From: Ciceribacter sp. L1K22
GTDB lineage: Bacteria > Pseudomonadota > Alphaproteobacteria > Rhizobiales > Rhizobiaceae
Length of the DNA stretch: 64,000 nucleotides
NCBI RefSeq assembly: GCF_017599385.1
Contig: NZ_JAGFPK010000001.1
Coordinates: 746,177-810,176, forward strand
Direction of reading: 5' to 3'
Below the pieces are notes generated by a model, which was given only the letters and a program-made list of their open reading frames with translations, was not told the DNA's origin and ran no database searches. A program made the position numbers and the translations under genes. Positions within the stretch are counted from its first letter, which is position 1; every line of letters begins with the position of its first letter. Below, one piece after another: positions 26,201 through 34,956 of the stretch.

Positions 26201-27901
26201 TCAGCCGCGCAGATCCTTCCTCAGGATTTTGCCGACATTCGTCTTCGGCAGTTCGGTGCGGAATTCCACGAATCGCGGGCGCTTGTAGTTGGTCAGGTTC
26301 TGGGCGCAATGCGCCTTCACCTGTTCCTCGGTAAGCGCCGGATCCTTCCGGACCACGAACAGCTTCACCGCCTCGCCGGAATGGGGGTCCGGAACGCCAA
26401 TCGCCGCCGCCTCCAGGATGCCGGGATGCATGGCCGCGACTTCCTCGATCTCGTTGGGATAGACGTTGAAGCCCGAGACCAGGATCATGTCCTTCTTGCG
26501 GTCGACGATCTTGATGTAGCCGCGCTCGTCCATCAGCCCCATGTCGCCGGAGCGGAAGAAACCGTCGGCGGTCATCACATTGGCGGTGTCCTCGGGACGT
26601 CCCCAGTAGCCCGCCATCACCTGCGGCCCGCGAATACAGATCTCGCCGACCTCGCCGATCGGCAGCGTCTTGCCATCCTCGTCGCGGATTTCCACATCCG
26701 TCGAGGGTAGTGGCAGTCCGATCATCCCGGAGAATTCGGTGCTGTCGAGCCGGTTCACGGTGGCGACGGGCGACGTCTCCGAGAGACCGTAGCCTTCCGC
26801 GATTGGGCAGCCCGTCATCTCGCGCCAGCGCTCGGCGACAGGCCGCTGCACCGCCATGCCGCCGCCGAGCACCAGCAGCAGCGAGGAAAAATCGACCTTC
26901 GCGAATTCCGGATTGTTCATCATCGCGTTGAACAGCGTGTTGAGTCCCGGAAACACGTGCGCCTTGTGCTGCTGCAGTTCCTTGAGGAAAGCCGGGATGT
27001 CGCGCGGATTGGCGATCAGCAGGTTGTGACTGCCGGTCGCGATCCCCATGAGCGAATTCACCGTCAGCGCGAAGATGTGATAGAGCGGCAGCGCGCAGAC
27101 GAAGGTCATCGTCTCCGGCCGACCCTTGCGGATGAACACATCTTCCAGCCAGAGGCTGATCTGCATCTTGTTGGCGAGCAGGTTGGCATGCGTCAGCGTC
27201 GCGCCCTTCGAGACACCGGTGGTGCCGCCGGTATATTGCAGGAACGCCACGTCGTCCCTCTTCACGCTCGCCGGTTTCAGGGACAGGCCACGCCCGCCCT
27301 TCAGGGCCTGCTTGAAGCTTGTGTGGCCAGGGATCGACCAGGCCGGCACCAGCTTTTTCACGCGACGCACGACAAGGTTGACGATCAGGCCCTTGGGCCC
27401 CAGCATGTCACCCATGGTCGCAACGACCACCTTCGTCACAGAGGTCTGCGGCAGCACCTGCTGCACCGTGTGGGCAAAGTTCTCCAGAACGAAGATGATC
27501 TTGGCGCCGGCATCGTTGAGCTGATGCTGCAGTTCGCGTGGGGTATAGAGCGGATTGACGTTCACCACCGTATAGCCGGCGCGCAGGATACCGTAGACGA
27601 TCACCGGGTTCTGCAGGATGTTCGGCAACATCACGGCGACCCGATCGCCCTTTGCCAATCCCTGCGCCTGCAGCCATGCGCCTATTGCGCGCGAATGCGC
27701 CTCGATCTCGCCGAAGCTCATGCCGCGGCCCATGCTCGAAAAGGCGAGACGATCACCGTACTTCGCACAGCTTGCCTCGAACAGTTCGCCGAGCGAGTTG
27801 TACTCAAACGCCGGAATTTCGGCGGGTACGGATGCCGGATAGGAGGAAAGCCACAGCTTTTCCTCGGCTTTCCCGCTCGGACGTGTCGAAAGGTCCGTCA
27901 T
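26201..27901 (-). CDS. fadD: Long-chain acyl-CoA synthetase
   Basis: Activates fatty acids to acyl-CoA through an acyl-AMP, at the inner face of the membrane. The ATP/AMP motif YTGGTTGVSKGA, GYGLSET, the hinge/DR motif RSGDMGLMDERGYIKIVDRK and the C-terminal catalytic-lysine region ELPKTNVGKILRK are all present in 566 residues. The ATG at 27901 has GGAG upstream. A perfect palindrome 130 bp upstream of this start resembles the one at the beta-oxidation operon at 50 kb, so it may be co-regulated with those genes. Confidence 0.95.
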   Translation of the reverse strand: MTDLSTRPSGKAEEKLWLSSYPASVPAEIPAFEYNSLGELFEASCAKYGDRLAFSSMGRGMSFGEIEAHSRAIGAWLQAQGLAKGDRVAVMLPNILQNPVIVYGILRAGYTVVNVNPLYTPRELQHQLNDAGAKIIFVLENFAHTVQQVLPQTSVTKVVVATMGDMLGPKGLIVNLVVRRVKKLVPAWSIPGHTSFKQALKGGRGLSLKPASVKRDDVAFLQYTGGTTGVSKGATLTHANLLANKMQISLWLEDVFIRKGRPETMTFVCALPLYHIFALTVNSLMGIATGSHNLLIANPRDIPAFLKELQQHKAHVFPGLNTLFNAMMNNPEFAKVDFSSLLLVLGGGMAVQRPVAERWREMTGCPIAEGYGLSETSPVATVNRLDSTEFSGMIGLPLPSTDVEIRDEDGKTLPIGEVGEICIRGPQVMAGYWGRPEDTANVMTADGFFRSGDMGLMDERGYIKIVDRKKDMILVSGFNVYPNEIEEVAAMHPGILEAAAIGVPDPHSGEAVKLFVVRKDPALTEEQVKAHCAQNLTNYKRPRFVEFRTELPKTNVGKILRKDLRG

Positions 27902-28030
27902 TCTTCTTTTCTCCTCCCTTGGCACTCCCAACCGGCGACTGTCCTCCTTGCCGGAAAGGCTTCCTCGCTAGCCTCGTCGCAGATTATGCCATTGCAGTGT
28001 CACGGCAAGAGGCAATAATCTGAATTTACC

Positions 28031-28046
28031 TTAACGTAAACGTTAA
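28031..28046. promoter_or_regulatory. 16-bp palindrome TTAACGTAAACGTTAA, candidate fatty-acid regulator operator
   Basis: Arms TTAACGT and ACGTTAA are perfectly complementary about a 2-bp centre. It lies in the fadD-galE divergent region, 130 bp upstream of fadD and 153 bp upstream of galE. The ACGTnAACGT-type core matches the kind of site bound by proteobacterial fatty-acid and branched-chain regulators, and recurs in longer form before the operon at 50247. Confidence 0.6.
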
Positions 28047-28198
28047 AACGATTCGTGCAACGGCGCGCTTGTTTTTGCCTCCGTCCCCATGCGACACGCA
28101 GCTGTCATAAAAGCCCGTGTCCGCTGGCAGGTCTTGCTCCGACTTCGCCGACCCCTTAAGACTTTCGCAAGGACCCGCCTCGGAGATGTCGATCATCC

Positions 28199-29185
28199 AT
28201 GACTGCTAAGCCCGTTCTCGTGGTTGGGGGTGCCGGTTATATCGGCTCCCACACCTGCCTCCACCTGTCGCGCAAGGGCTTCCTGCCCATCGTCTACGAC
28301 AATCTCACCAACGGTCATTCCGAATTCGTGAAATGGGGGCCGCTCGAACAGGGCGATATCCGCGACCGCGCCCGTCTCGACGAGGTCCTCGCGAAACACA
28401 AGCCCGTCGCGATCATGCATTTCGCCGCTCTGATCGAGGTTGGCGAGAGCGTGAAGGAGCCCGTCGCTTTCTACGAGAACAACGTCATCGGGTCGCTGAC
28501 CCTGCTGTCCGCTGCCCAGGCGGCCGGTATCAAGACCTTTGTGTTCTCCTCGACCTGTGCCACCTATGGACTGCCGCAGCAGGTGCCGATGGACGAGACC
28601 CATCCCCAGGCGCCGATCAATCCCTATGGTCGCACCAAATGGATCATCGAGCAGGCGCTCAAGGACTACGACGCCTATACCGGCTTCCGTTCGGCCATCT
28701 TGCGCTATTTCAATGCGGCCGGCGCCGATTTCGAGGGTCGCATCGGCGAATGGCACACGCCCGAGACTCACGCGATCCCGCTTGCGATCGAGGCGGCGCT
28801 CGGCCGGCGCCAAGGTTTCAAGGTCTTCGGCACCGACTACGACACCCGCGACGGCACCTGCGTGCGCGACTACATCCACGTCATGGATCTCGCCGATGCG
28901 CATGTTAGGGCGCTGCAGCATCTCCTCGATGGCGGTGGTTCGGTCGAGCTCAATCTCGGCACCGGTACCGGCACGACCGTCAAGGAACTGCTGGAAACGA
29001 TCATCCGGGTCTCCGGCAAGGATTTCCCGGTCGAACAGACGGACCGGCGCCCCGGCGATTCACCCGCTCTCGTGGCCAACAATGCCAAGGCATTCGAGGT
29101 GCTGGGCTGGCAGCCGCGCTGCACCCTCGACGAGATCATCGACACCGCCTGGCGCTGGCACTCGTCCAGCAACATGCACGATTGA
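28199..29185 (+). CDS. galE: UDP-glucose 4-epimerase
   Basis: Interconverts UDP-glucose and UDP-galactose, supplying galactose for surface polysaccharides. Short-chain dehydrogenase-type fold: NAD loop VVGGAGYIGSH, catalytic Ser/Thr region SSTCATYG, and catalytic YxxxK in NPYGRTKWI. The ending domain RDYIHVMDLADAH is typical. 328 residues. In rhizobia this enzyme is often named ExoB. rkpK follows on the same strand after about 210 bp, so both nucleotide-sugar steps are grouped. Confidence 0.93.
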   Translation: MTAKPVLVVGGAGYIGSHTCLHLSRKGFLPIVYDNLTNGHSEFVKWGPLEQGDIRDRARLDEVLAKHKPVAIMHFAALIEVGESVKEPVAFYENNVIGSLTLLSAAQAAGIKTFVFSSTCATYGLPQQVPMDETHPQAPINPYGRTKWIIEQALKDYDAYTGFRSAILRYFNAAGADFEGRIGEWHTPETHAIPLAIEAALGRRQGFKVFGTDYDTRDGTCVRDYIHVMDLADAHVRALQHLLDGGGSVELNLGTGTGTTVKELLETIIRVSGKDFPVEQTDRRPGDSPALVANNAKAFEVLGWQPRCTLDEIIDTAWRWHSSSNMHD

Positions 29186-29394
29186 CGCAACGATATTGTA
29201 AGGCTTGCTGCTTGCCCGACCGTGCTTCTGCACTGGTTGTCGCGGGATGTGGCGCGGGCCTCTGGTCATTCGGGTGTTAACCCTTCGCTGATCGTCCCCT
29301 TGGCTTGTTCCTGGGCAGGCGCTATGGCTTCGGCTCGCGCTGCCGGTAGCATAACCTGCAGACAGCGCGTCACCATCTTTGGGGAGTGATTTAC

Positions 29395-30702
29395 GTGCGC
29401 ATCGCGATCATCGGTACCGGTTACGTCGGCCTCGTGTCCGGCGTGTGCCTTTCGGAGTTCGGCCACCAGGTTGTCTGCATCGACAAGATCGCCGACAAGA
29501 TCGAGCGGCTGAAAGCCGGAGAGGTGCCGATCTATGAGCCCGGCCTCGATGACATGATAGCCCGCAACGTCGCGGCCGGTCGTCTGTCCTTCACCACCGA
29601 TCTCGCAGCTCCGGTCGCGGATGCTGACGCGGTCTTCATCGCCGTCGGCACACCCTCGCGTAAGAGCGATGGCCACGCCGATCTGCGCTATGTCTTCGCC
29701 GCCGCCGCCGAAGTCGCACGCGCGGTGCAAGGCTTCACCGTCGTCGTGACGAAGTCGACCGTGCCGGTCGGCACCGGCGACGAGATCGAGCGCATCATCC
29801 ACGAGGCCAACCCGCACGCCGATGTCGCCGTGGTCTCCAATCCCGAATTCCTGCGCGAGGGGGCGGCGATCGAGGACTTCATGAAGCCCGATCGCGTCGT
29901 GATCGGCATGAACGACGATCGTGCTCGCCAGATCATGTCCGACATCTACAAGCCGCTGGACGCGGAAAAGCACCCGGTCGTCTTCACCGCGCGCCGCACC
30001 TCCGAACTTATCAAGTACGCCGCCAATTCTTTCTTGGCGCTGAAACTCGCCTATATCAACGAAATCGCCGATCTCTGCGAACACGTGGGCGCAAACATTC
30101 AGGATGTCTCGCTCGGCATGGGCCTCGACACGCGCATCGGCCGCAAGTTCCTCAATGCCGGTCCCGGCTATGGCGGTTCCTGTTTCCCCAAGGATACCCT
30201 CGCTCTCGTCAAGACGGCGCAGGACCACAGCGCTCCCATCCGTCTGATCGAAACCATCGTCGGCATCAACGAAACCCGAAAGCGCGCCATGGCCCGCAAG
30301 ATCGAGCTCGCCGTCGGCGGCGATCTGCGCGGCAAGACGATTGGCATTCTCGGTTTGACCTTCAAGCCTGACACTGACGACATCCGGGAATCACCGGCGC
30401 TGTCGATTGTTCAGGCTCTGCTCGACAAAGGCGCCCGGCTGAAGGCTTACGATCCCGAGGGCATGCCGGCCTTCAGCGAGACCATGCCCGACCTCGATTA
30501 CAAGTCAGGCATCGGTGAAGTCGCCGATGGAGTGGATGCGCTTGTGATCATCACGGAATGGAGCCATTTCCGCGATCTCGACTTTGCCGATCTCGCCAAA
30601 CGTATGAAACGGCCGGTTCTGGTCGACCTCCGCAATATCTACGACCGAAAGGCCGTCGCGGCGGCGGGCTTCGAATACCATAGTGTCGGCCGCGCCGACT
30701 GA
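29395..30702 (+). CDS. rkpK: UDP-glucose 6-dehydrogenase
   Basis: Oxidises UDP-glucose twice to UDP-glucuronate for exo-, lipo- or capsular polysaccharides. NAD loop IIGTGYVGLVSG, the central dimer helix KYAANSFLALKLAYINE, the catalytic cysteine in GYGGSCFPKD, and the C-terminal GLTFKPDTDDIRESP are all present in 435 residues. GTG 29395 is favoured (GGGGAG about 9 bp upstream, protein starting with the first beta strand); GTG 29386 adds three residues. The rhizobial name rkpK is by resemblance; ugd is a synonym. Confidence 0.93.
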   Translation: MRIAIIGTGYVGLVSGVCLSEFGHQVVCIDKIADKIERLKAGEVPIYEPGLDDMIARNVAAGRLSFTTDLAAPVADADAVFIAVGTPSRKSDGHADLRYVFAAAAEVARAVQGFTVVVTKSTVPVGTGDEIERIIHEANPHADVAVVSNPEFLREGAAIEDFMKPDRVVIGMNDDRARQIMSDIYKPLDAEKHPVVFTARRTSELIKYAANSFLALKLAYINEIADLCEHVGANIQDVSLGMGLDTRIGRKFLNAGPGYGGSCFPKDTLALVKTAQDHSAPIRLIETIVGINETRKRAMARKIELAVGGDLRGKTIGILGLTFKPDTDDIRESPALSIVQALLDKGARLKAYDPEGMPAFSETMPDLDYKSGIGEVADGVDALVIITEWSHFRDLDFADLAKRMKRPVLVDLRNIYDRKAVAAAGFEYHSVGRAD

Positions 30703-30726
30703 AGAGCCGGGTTTCGATGAAATGAG

Positions 30727-31155
30727 TCAGTTCGTTCGCGGTGGCGGTGAACTCTCCGCCCGGTCTTCAGCCTCGAATTCGCGAACGAGGCCGAAAAAGG
30801 CGCGCATGAACCGCTCCATGATCCCGATCGAGCGATTCACCTCGGCATCGCTCGGCAGGTTCTCGCCGGACGATGAAAGGCCCGTGGCACCGGCCTTGTC
30901 CTCCAGCGCCTTCACCCGCTTTTCCAGCCGATCGAGCTGTTCTTCATAGGCCGCCCGCTCGTCCGCTGCCATCCGGCAGATGAGGTTGCCGTCCCTGTCC
31001 TGGCAGAGCGACATCGCGCCGGTGCGGGTATCGAGCCGCACGATGCCGTTTTCTGTGCGCTCCAGCTGGAATCTACCGCTGTCCGCGACTTGGGCCGCAG
31101 CCACTCCCGGCATCGTGACCAAGACTGCAAAGGCGATGGGGCGTATGGCCGACAC
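30727..31155 (-). CDS. Exported protein with C-terminal coiled coil, function unknown
   Basis: 142 residues. Signal peptide to about residue 21 (FAVLVTMPGVAAAQ), then a short conserved-looking beta segment (FQLERTENGIVRLDTRTGAM, SLCQDRDGNLICRM) with two cysteines that could pair, then a charged coiled coil (EEQLDRLEKRVKALEDK) and a C-terminal amphipathic stretch. I do not recognise a named family. It ends 24 bp from the rkpK stop, converging on it. Confidence 0.8.
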   Translation of the reverse strand: MSAIRPIAFAVLVTMPGVAAAQVADSGRFQLERTENGIVRLDTRTGAMSLCQDRDGNLICRMAADERAAYEEQLDRLEKRVKALEDKAGATGLSSSGENLPSDAEVNRSIGIMERFMRAFFGLVREFEAEDRAESSPPPRTN

Positions 31156-31260
31156 GGTTTTCTCCTCTTGGACTGCGCTTCGCCTCGTTCCCGTGCCGCA
31201 TGGACATGCGCTGCTTTTCTCAGTATGCGCTGGGCGACAGCGTAAGGGACAGGCGGCGAG

Positions 31261-31605
31261 ATGACCACAATCTACAAGATCGTGCCGGAAGAATTATGGC
31301 AGCCGGTGCGGCAAACCGGCGAATTCGCCGGCGCCCCGATCGATCTGAAGGACGGATTCATCCATTTTTCCACCGCCGCCCAGGCTCGTGAGACCGCGCG
31401 GCTGCATTTCGCCCGACAGGAAAACCTCCTGCTTGTGGCGGTCGATGCCGAAGCTCTCGGCGAGGCACTTCGCTTCGAGGCCTCCCGCGGCGGCGACCTT
31501 TTCCCGCATCTCTATGCCACTCTGCCGCTCGGGGCGGTTCTCTGGGAGGCGCCGCTACCGGTCGGCGCCGACGGTCTGCATGTGTTTCCGGAGCTTCACC
31601 CATGA
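31261..31605 (+). CDS. DUF952 family protein
   Basis: 114 residues carrying the DUF952 pattern: TIYKIVPEELW at the start, LKDGFIHFSTAAQARETARL in the middle and FPHLYATLPLGAV near the end. Small cytoplasmic alpha/beta protein without proven function. Its stop overlaps the pyrD start as ATGA, so it is translated with pyrD. Confidence 0.9.
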   Translation: MTTIYKIVPEELWQPVRQTGEFAGAPIDLKDGFIHFSTAAQARETARLHFARQENLLLVAVDAEALGEALRFEASRGGDLFPHLYATLPLGAVLWEAPLPVGADGLHVFPELHP

Positions 31606-32687
31606 TCGATCCTTTCAAGATCGGCCGTCGCGGCCTCTTCCTGTTCGATCCCGAAACGGCGCATGGCCTGTCGATCGCCGCGCTGAAATCCCGCCTCGTT
31701 CCCTCATGCCGGTCGCCGCATGATCCGCGTCTCGTGCAGCAGGTCGCCGGGCTCACCTTCGCCAATCCACTGGGCATGGCCGCAGGATACGACAAGAACG
31801 CCGAGGTTCCGGACGCGCTGCTGAACCTCGGGTTCGGCTTCGCCGAAGTGGGCACTCTCACGCCGAAGCCGCAGTCAGGTAACCCGAGGCCCCGCATCTT
31901 CCGCCTTGAGCGCGACAATGCGGTCATCAACCGGCTCGGTTTTAACAACGAGGGCCACACCTCGGCCCTTGCCCGGCTACAGGCGCGCAAGGGTGTCGGC
32001 ATCGTCGGCGTCAACATCGGCGCCAACAAGGATAGCGAAGACCGCATCGCCGACTATGTAACCGGCATTCATCGCTTCTACGGCGTGGCAGGCTATTTCA
32101 CCGCCAACATCTCCTCGCCGAACACACCTGGCCTGCGTGATCTGCAGGCGCGTGAAAGCCTCTCCGCTCTCCTCAAGGCGGTGCTTGCCGCCCGCGACGA
32201 GAAGGCTCTGTCCGCCGGCATCCGCCGCCCCGTCTTCCTGAAGATCGCCCCCGATCTGACGGAAGAGGGCATGGACGACATCGCCGAAGAGGTTCTTGCG
32301 AGTGGCCTCGATGGCCTCATCGTCTCCAACACCACCCTGTCGCGCGAAGGCCTGACCGACACGCGGCAGGCTTCCGAAACCGGCGGCCTGTCAGGCGCGC
32401 CGCTGTTCGAAAAATCGACGGCGGTACTCGCCCGAATGCGCAAGCGCGTCGGACCCGACCTGCCGATCATTGGCGTCGGCGGCGTCTCGTCGGTGGAAAC
32501 GGCGCTCGAGAAGATCCGCGCCGGCGCCGATCTGGTGCAGCTTTACTCCTCGATGGTCTACGAAGGCCCGGCACTTCCCGGCCGCATCGTGCGTGGTCTC
32601 TCGAAATACTGCGCCGACAATGGCCTTTCCTCGATCCGCGACCTTCGCGATACCAGGCTCGATCACTGGCTGTCAGCGAAAGTCTGA
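31602..32687 (+). CDS. pyrD: Dihydroorotate dehydrogenase (quinone), class 2
   Basis: Membrane-linked flavoenzyme oxidising dihydroorotate to orotate with quinone. FMN and substrate motifs are present: PLGMAAGYDKNAEV, the NRLGFNNEG loop, the catalytic-Ser loop NISSPNTPGLRDLQ, SNTTLSRE and GVGGVSSVETALEKIRAGAD. The N-terminal amphipathic extension marks class 2. 361 residues. Its last 25 bp overlap the end of the convergent MATE gene. Confidence 0.96.
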   Translation: MIDPFKIGRRGLFLFDPETAHGLSIAALKSRLVPSCRSPHDPRLVQQVAGLTFANPLGMAAGYDKNAEVPDALLNLGFGFAEVGTLTPKPQSGNPRPRIFRLERDNAVINRLGFNNEGHTSALARLQARKGVGIVGVNIGANKDSEDRIADYVTGIHRFYGVAGYFTANISSPNTPGLRDLQARESLSALLKAVLAARDEKALSAGIRRPVFLKIAPDLTEEGMDDIAEEVLASGLDGLIVSNTTLSREGLTDTRQASETGGLSGAPLFEKSTAVLARMRKRVGPDLPIIGVGGVSSVETALEKIRAGADLVQLYSSMVYEGPALPGRIVRGLSKYCADNGLSSIRDLRDTRLDHWLSAKV

Positions 32688-34006
32688 GCGAGCTTCGGCT
32701 TCAGCCGCGCAAGCAGGAACAGCCCGCGCATCGCCAGAAACAGGTTGAGCGCGATCCAGAGGCCGTGATTGCCGAGCGTCGGGACCAGAACCGCCAGCGA
32801 CACCATGTAGCCGGCGAACGCCGCCAGCATCATGTTGCGCATGTCCCGCGACCATGTTGCACCAATGAACACCCCGTCCATCTGAAAGGCGAGCGCCCCG
32901 CTGAAAGCCGTGATCGCCGCCCAGGGAAGATGCTGGTAGGCGGTCGCGCGTACCTCTTCCGACGTCGTCATCACGTCGATCACATTCGCTCCGAAGATGA
33001 GGAAGAAGGCGGTCGTGACGCCTGCGAGGCCGAACGACCAGATGGCGGTGAGCCTGACAGCCCTGACGAAACCGGGTTTGTAGTTCGCGCCGATCGCCCG
33101 TCCCGTGATCTGCTCGGCGGCATTGGCGAACCCGTCGAGATAGTAACCGGCGACGAGAAAGATATTCATCAGCACGGCATTCGCGGCAAGTGCGACGGGA
33201 CCGAAGGTCGTGCCGATCCGGGTCATGGTGGTAAACGCGATCAGCAGCGCGAACGAACGGATCAGGATATCGCGGTTGATCGAGAACAGCCGCCGCAGTT
33301 CGGTAGCATCCAATATCTCGGCAAGGCTCGGCTTTTCCCTGCCGCGGCCCCCTGCCAGCACGATCGAGAGCCCGATTATCATGGCGACCGCCTCGCCGAT
33401 CACAGTCCCCCAGGCAACGCCGGCAATCCCCCAGCCAAGCGTCAGCCCCAGGTGGATCGATAGCACGATATTCGTCCCGTTCAGCAGCGCCTGCAGTAAG
33501 AGCCCCGTCTTGCCACACCCCTGTCCGAGCACGAAACCCAGCAGTGTGAAGTTCGCGAGCGTCAGCGGCCCCGCCAGGATGCGGATCAAGAAATAGGTCG
33601 AAGTTGCCTCCGCCACCTTGCCCTCCGGTCCCATCAGCCAGAGCCCGGCCTGAAGCAGAAGCGGCGACAGGAGCAGTAGGGCAAGTCCCAGTGCAACGGA
33701 CAGAACGAAGGATCGCCAGAACACTGCCTGCTGTTCTTTCCCGTCGCCCCGCCCGTAGGCCTGCGCCGTCAGCGCCGTCGTGGATGCCCTGAGAAAACCC
33801 AGCGACGCGAAGATCAGGTCGAAGAGAGCCGCGCCGATCGCCAGCCCCGCGAGCGCGGAGGCTTCGCCGGTCCGCCCGACAACGGCTGTATCGGTCAGTC
33901 CGAGCAGTGGTGTCGTCAGAAAGCCGAGCGTCATCGGAATGGCGATCGACAGCACCAGCCGGTTGGTGACGTCGAAAGGTCGGGACGCGGGGGAGGGTAG
34001 TTGCAT
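32663..34006 (-). CDS. MATE-family efflux transporter (DinF-type)
   Basis: 447 residues with about twelve membrane helices in two similar halves; the first begins VLSIAIPMTLGFLTTPLLGL with the family's TDTAVVG loop. MATE proteins exchange drugs or metabolites for Na+ or H+; the DinF subfamily is the nearest by its overall pattern. The ATG at 34006 starts just before the first helix; the longer open frame to 34234 crosses the promoter. Substrate unknown. Confidence 0.9.
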   Translation of the reverse strand: MQLPSPASRPFDVTNRLVLSIAIPMTLGFLTTPLLGLTDTAVVGRTGEASALAGLAIGAALFDLIFASLGFLRASTTALTAQAYGRGDGKEQQAVFWRSFVLSVALGLALLLLSPLLLQAGLWLMGPEGKVAEATSTYFLIRILAGPLTLANFTLLGFVLGQGCGKTGLLLQALLNGTNIVLSIHLGLTLGWGIAGVAWGTVIGEAVAMIIGLSIVLAGGRGREKPSLAEILDATELRRLFSINRDILIRSFALLIAFTTMTRIGTTFGPVALAANAVLMNIFLVAGYYLDGFANAAEQITGRAIGANYKPGFVRAVRLTAIWSFGLAGVTTAFFLIFGANVIDVMTTSEEVRATAYQHLPWAAITAFSGALAFQMDGVFIGATWSRDMRNMMLAAFAGYMVSLAVLVPTLGNHGLWIALNLFLAMRGLFLLARLKPKLAQTFADSQ

Positions 34007-34043
34007 GGGGTGCTCTCGGTAATGCCGAGATGCCAGAATCGCC

Positions 34044-34550
34044 TCAGCTGGACAACACCATGGCCCAATAAGGCCGCCCACCGGAAGAGGGATTATGCGC
34101 GACCGCGACGCCGAGCGCGGTATAGCTGCCGAGCATGTTTTCGCGATGCCGGGCCGAGTCGATCCACGCCTGCACGGCCCTTGAGACGCTGTCTTGCCCG
34201 GCCGCCACGTTTTCGGCCGCCGGAAGTGGCACATTGCCGGCCTTCATCCGGTCGAGAAAGCTGTCGTTCGGCGACAGAAGGTGCGCCATCTTGCCGGCCG
34301 CCGCCATCCGTCGTGCCTGCACAACAGCTGCGACCTCCGCCGGTTCGCCCTTCGTAAGCTCAGGTAAAGACGATTTTTTCCGGAGTGCGTTGACCATAGG
34401 CAGCGCTTCGTCCGTATGCGGCGTCGCGAGATCGTCACCAGTCGGCAGGATGTCCGTGCTGCGGCAGCTGGCAAGGCCCGTCGCAAGCAGACCGCCTCCA
34501 AGGATCAGGAGGCGCCGCCGCGACGGGAGAAGAAGGGCGCGTGCATCCAT
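34044..34550 (-). CDS. CAP-domain lipoprotein
   Basis: 168 residues. The N-terminus has basic residues then a hydrophobic stretch ending GLASC, a lipobox. The CAP/SCP domain follows with its marks: MVNALRKKSSLPEL, AENVAAGQ, the WIDSARHRENMLG helix and GRPYWAMVL at the end. Bacterial CAP proteins are cell-envelope proteins of mostly unknown role. It ends 37 bp from the MATE gene and starts just after the DUF6460 gene, so the three may be transcribed together. Confidence 0.87.
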   Translation of the reverse strand: MDARALLLPSRRRLLILGGGLLATGLASCRSTDILPTGDDLATPHTDEALPMVNALRKKSSLPELTKGEPAEVAAVVQARRMAAAGKMAHLLSPNDSFLDRMKAGNVPLPAAENVAAGQDSVSRAVQAWIDSARHRENMLGSYTALGVAVAHNPSSGGRPYWAMVLSS

Positions 34551-34551
34551 G

Positions 34552-34818
34552 TCAGGAGCGGGAACTCATCAGCCGGATCACGATGAACACCGGGATCACC
34601 ACCGTCGCGCCGAGCAGAAGATAGTCGCCTATCCGTCCCAGCGCGGCAAAACCCGTATGCCAGAGATCGAGGATGAAGTTGCGGATACTGTACAGGATGT
34701 CGGCCGGCACGACCCCGAACACGGCCATGATGAAGCCGACGATCAGGGAAACGACCACCAGCTTGACGATGGTCCGGCCGGGCGTATCGCCCAGGAATCG
34801 GTTGACGCTGTCCGACAT
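34552..34818 (-). CDS. Small integral membrane protein (DUF6460-like)
   Basis: 88 residues with two hydrophobic helices (VKLVVVSLIVGFIMAVFGVV and LLLGATVVIPVFIVIRLM) separated by the loop YSIRNFILDLWHTGFAALGR; the start MSDSVNRFLGDTPGRT is typical of a small family common in Rhizobiales. Upstream of the ATG there is AGGAGA at 8-9 bp. One bp separates its stop from the next gene. Function unknown. Confidence 0.82.
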   Translation of the reverse strand: MSDSVNRFLGDTPGRTIVKLVVVSLIVGFIMAVFGVVPADILYSIRNFILDLWHTGFAALGRIGDYLLLGATVVIPVFIVIRLMSSRS

Positions 34819-34956
34819 TGGCAAATCTCCTGTTTGGGGCAGAGATAGGCGGCAAATGCGGCGCTCGCAAGCTCTCGGCATGCTTCGATGAGTTTGCGCT
34901 TGAGTTTTTCCTTCGGATCGGCGAAGAGCGCGCACCTTTCTCGGAAAACCTCTGAC

